Positions 62,309 through 64,000 of a stretch of DNA of 64,000 nucleotides are shown here, one piece after another. The translations under genes were made by a program, and so were the position numbers. The notes beneath the pieces were generated by a model. It did no database searches, was not told the origin of the DNA, and saw only the letters and a program-made list of their open reading frames with translations. Positions within the stretch are counted from its first letter, which is position 1. Each line of letters begins with the position of its first letter. Location of the stretch: NCBI GenBank assembly GCA_944389315.1, contig CALXLX010000051.1:19385-83384 (forward strand). Reading direction: 5' to 3'. Origin of the DNA: an uncultured Opitutales bacterium (lineage in GTDB: Bacteria; Verrucomicrobiota; Verrucomicrobiia; Opitutales; Intestinicryptomonadaceae).

Positions 62309-62734
62309 TCATGCGAGCATGTCTTCAAAGCTCGCCTTGACCGCCTCGCAGGATAGGGAGTTTATATCCTCTCCCGAGGTTTTCTTCCATTTGATTATCT
62401 TCTGCAATACGGACAGGTACGTGGATATCTTGGATTTGTCCACTCCTATCATAACCACCATTTTTGCGGTGCAGTCTTCCGAGGGCCAATCCACGCCGTT
62501 TTTGCATAGACAAACCGCGACATATTCCGCGTCGAGCCCGTTGACTCTGCCGTGGGGTACGGCCAATCCGTCGCCTACGTAAGTCGAGGCCGTGTCCTCC
62601 CTCATATAGACGGCCTCTTTTAATTGGTCAAAATTCTCGGACGACATGGAATCTTCTATCTGGCCGAACATAAACTCCAGACATTCCGTCTGTTCTCTTT
62701 CGCCATTGTACTCCATTACTCGTATTAAAGCCAT
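62309..62734 (-). CDS. PTS IIA domain protein (PtsN/fructose type)
   Basis: A 141-residue EIIA domain of the fructose/nitrogen class. The phosphorylated His is His61 in LAVPHGRVNG. Typical segments: YMREDTASTYVGDGLAVPHG and a C-terminal helix. No IIB or IIC domain is attached or adjacent, so it is probably a regulator that can receive phosphate from HPr (543-827). Lying directly upstream of a ClC gene it may tune ion transport, as PtsN does for K+ transport in E. coli; this is inference. Start 62734 or ATG 62716 cannot be resolved. Confidence 0.85.
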   Translation of the reverse strand: MALIRVMEYNGEREQTECLEFMFGQIEDSMSSENFDQLKEAVYMREDTASTYVGDGLAVPHGRVNGLDAEYVAVCLCKNGVDWPSEDCTAKMVVMIGVDKSKISTYLSVLQKIIKWKKTSGEDINSLSCEAVKASFEDMLA

Positions 62735-62976
62735 GGAGGTATTTTTTCTACAAATTCCCGCCGCGTCAAGATTGATAATCGCTATCTGCCTTTATTTATT
62801 TTTCCATATGCATAGCGGCTTCTTTTTGGCCGCTGTAACGCCGCATGCTGCCGCATATGGGCATGGGGTTCCATGCTTATTGCAAATGGAGCTTGGAGAC
62901 TGATGTTTTTTTCTCCGCTTCGCTTTTGTCTCGAAAAGTTTTGCAAAATAAAAACTCCGATATTCTAATTGCGGCT

Positions 62977-63423
62977 ATGAAACCCGATACGCCAGCAACC
63001 CGCCTGATGAAGCGGGCGACTTTGTCAGCAATATGTTTTTACCTTTGCTTGCTTTTATTTAGCGTTCTGCAAAGCATCAGCATTCCTTCTTTTATCGCCG
63101 GTTTTGTGGATACCCTGAAACTTGTTCTATTCGCCCTTCTTATACTCGTCTATCCCGCCTATTGCTCCTATAAGATAGCCGATTTGAAGGACGCCTTGCT
63201 CTCGAAGAAATGGCGTTTCTTGCAGCTTTCTCACATAGTCTGCTGCATGCCTCTTTGGTATGCGTTTTTCACCAGCAAAGTAAGCGTTTCTGCGGAATCT
63301 GCGGAACCTGTGGAAACCATAGCTACAAGGCTGTTTGTCGTGCTTGTGATAGTCTCGCTTGCGCCTTTGATAGGGTTTATAGTCGAGCGTTTTGTGAGGA
63401 ACCAGAGATGGAACAGGCTGTGA
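62977..63423 (+). CDS. Small membrane protein of unknown function
   Basis: About 148 residues from ATG 62977 (MKPDTPATRLMKRA), with three to four hydrophobic segments (FYLCLLLFSVLQSISIP, LVLFALLILVYPAYCSY, LFVVLVIVSLAPLIGFIVE). An open extension to 62845 has no features. Ends inside the start of the next gene (16-base overlap), so the two are coupled. No family recognised. Confidence 0.6.
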   Translation: MKPDTPATRLMKRATLSAICFYLCLLLFSVLQSISIPSFIAGFVDTLKLVLFALLILVYPAYCSYKIADLKDALLSKKWRFLQLSHIVCCMPLWYAFFTSKVSVSAESAEPVETIATRLFVVLVIVSLAPLIGFIVERFVRNQRWNRL

Positions 63424-63845
63424 TTTCCGATAACAAAAAAGCCTTTGATGCCACGCGAAGACGCGCTATAAAGGCTGTTTGCGCGGGTTGGGGCCTCTCT
63501 TACATGGTTTTGTTGGCGGCAACTTTTGTATACGATAACTTTCATCCGTTTTCCTCGGGCGTTCTTTTGTCCGTAGCCGGGGTGCTGTACGTCTCTTCCT
63601 CGCTGCTTTCAGCCGCTTGCGGATACGGTCTTTCCCGGCTAAAACAGAGGCTTTGGGGAGTTTTTGCGGCAAATTTTTTGTTCAATATTCCGCCGCTGGG
63701 GATATTCGTCTACCTCGTTTGCCATACGGATTTCTACCCGCTTCATCTGGTGATATTTTCAATTTTCATACTTTTTTTGTCCTTGTCGGCTCCTTTTGCG
63801 GGAAAATTTTTAAATTTTATTTTATTGAAAATAAAAAAGATATAA
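63408..63845 (+). CDS. Small membrane protein, coupled to the previous one
   Basis: About 145 residues from ATG 63408 (MEQAVISDNKKAFDATRRRA), overlapping the previous gene by 16 bases in another frame. Four hydrophobic segments (GLSYMVLLAATFVYDNF, VLLSVAGVLYVSSSLL, FNIPPLGIFVYLVCH, VIFSIFILFLSLSAPF). Not recognised; it could be a paired membrane protein with its neighbour. Downstream is AT-rich and without a clear terminator. Confidence 0.6.
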   Translation: MEQAVISDNKKAFDATRRRAIKAVCAGWGLSYMVLLAATFVYDNFHPFSSGVLLSVAGVLYVSSSLLSAACGYGLSRLKQRLWGVFAANFLFNIPPLGIFVYLVCHTDFYPLHLVIFSIFILFLSLSAPFAGKFLNFILLKIKKI

Positions 63846-63874
63846 AAATTAAAAATTTTTTTTACAAAAACGGC

Positions 63875-63903
63875 TTGACAATAGATAGCGGTGTGGCAGT
63901 TTA
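63875..63903 (+). promoter_or_regulatory. Candidate -35 element for a gene beyond the window
   Basis: A consensus TTGACA at 63875-63880 with a weak -10 (AGTTTA at 17-base spacing). The region 63846-64000 has no supported gene. The downstream gene is outside the window, so this is weak. Confidence 0.25.
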
Positions 63904-64000
63904 GGCGGCCTTTTCCAAAACGCGTAGCCGCGTGAGCGGCGGGGCTGGAAGGGGAAGGGTTCATTGAGAGTTTGGTTAGGGAAGTTAGGAAAGCGTGGAA

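Overview
The window looks like chromosomal DNA of a Verrucomicrobiota bacterium, probably a host-associated lineage. The support is: a fused lpxC-fabZ gene; a five-gene pilus/secretin-type locus in the same order as the Akkermansia muciniphila Amuc_1102 to Amuc_1098 genes (recognised from memory, not by alignment); a lysine/alanine-repeat histone-H1-like protein; outer-membrane porins and Mla-type lipid transport (a Gram-negative envelope); and secreted glycan-active proteins. No phage, insertion sequence or CRISPR array is evident.

Layout. 1-2.6 kb: end of a FadL-like porin gene, an HPr gene, and an OprB-like porin on the minus strand. 2.9-10.9 kb, minus strand: rplS-trmD-rpsP, then fabD with a complete Mla-like set (PqiC-like lipoprotein, MlaD, MlaF, STAS-MlaE), an acidic protein and an inositol-monophosphatase-family phosphatase. 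10.9-22.3 kb, mostly plus: exonuclease, an orphan DevB/DevC exporter pair, DUF5131 (minus), lpxC/fabZ-lpxA, a YtqB/MnmM-like methyltransferase, Lrp-aminotransferase, a der gene broken by an in-frame TAG, and fmt. 22.3-23.4 kb: a very AT-rich spacer and the H1-like gene. 23.8-31.2 kb: aspartate aminotransferase-tsaE, sixA, a U32 protein, DUF6485, rpoN preceded by a 22-bp tandem repeat, a TsaB-like gene and an alanine-racemase-like gene lacking the PLP lysine. 31.2-43.1 kb: possible ncRNA, tRNA-Thr, sialidase, mdh, an ECF sigma factor with a membrane partner, hisD, two surface-polysaccharide sugar genes and a CPA2 antiporter. 43.3-50.6 kb: the Amuc_1102-1098-like locus (Ig-like protein, PilM-PilN fusion, PilO-like, PilP-like, secretin). 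50.9-60.4 kb: five tandem paralogous secreted beta-helix proteins. 60.5-63.8 kb: ClC channel, PTS IIA protein and two small membrane proteins.

The most striking region is the five-gene beta-helix array. All five proteins carry a signal peptide and share the same motif order. Two Asp-containing motifs, (G)xRD and VRWDGxN(V/I), lie about 24 residues apart and resemble, from memory, the active-site region of GH110 alpha-1,3-galactosidases, with substitutions. With the sialidase at 31.7-33.1 kb this suggests host-glycan processing, but the substrate is unknown. Other points of interest are the nonsense codon in the normally essential der gene, the lysine-less alanine racemase homologue, and a probable AUA or lost start codon in the first beta-helix gene. 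All function calls come from reading motifs by eye; no searches were run.
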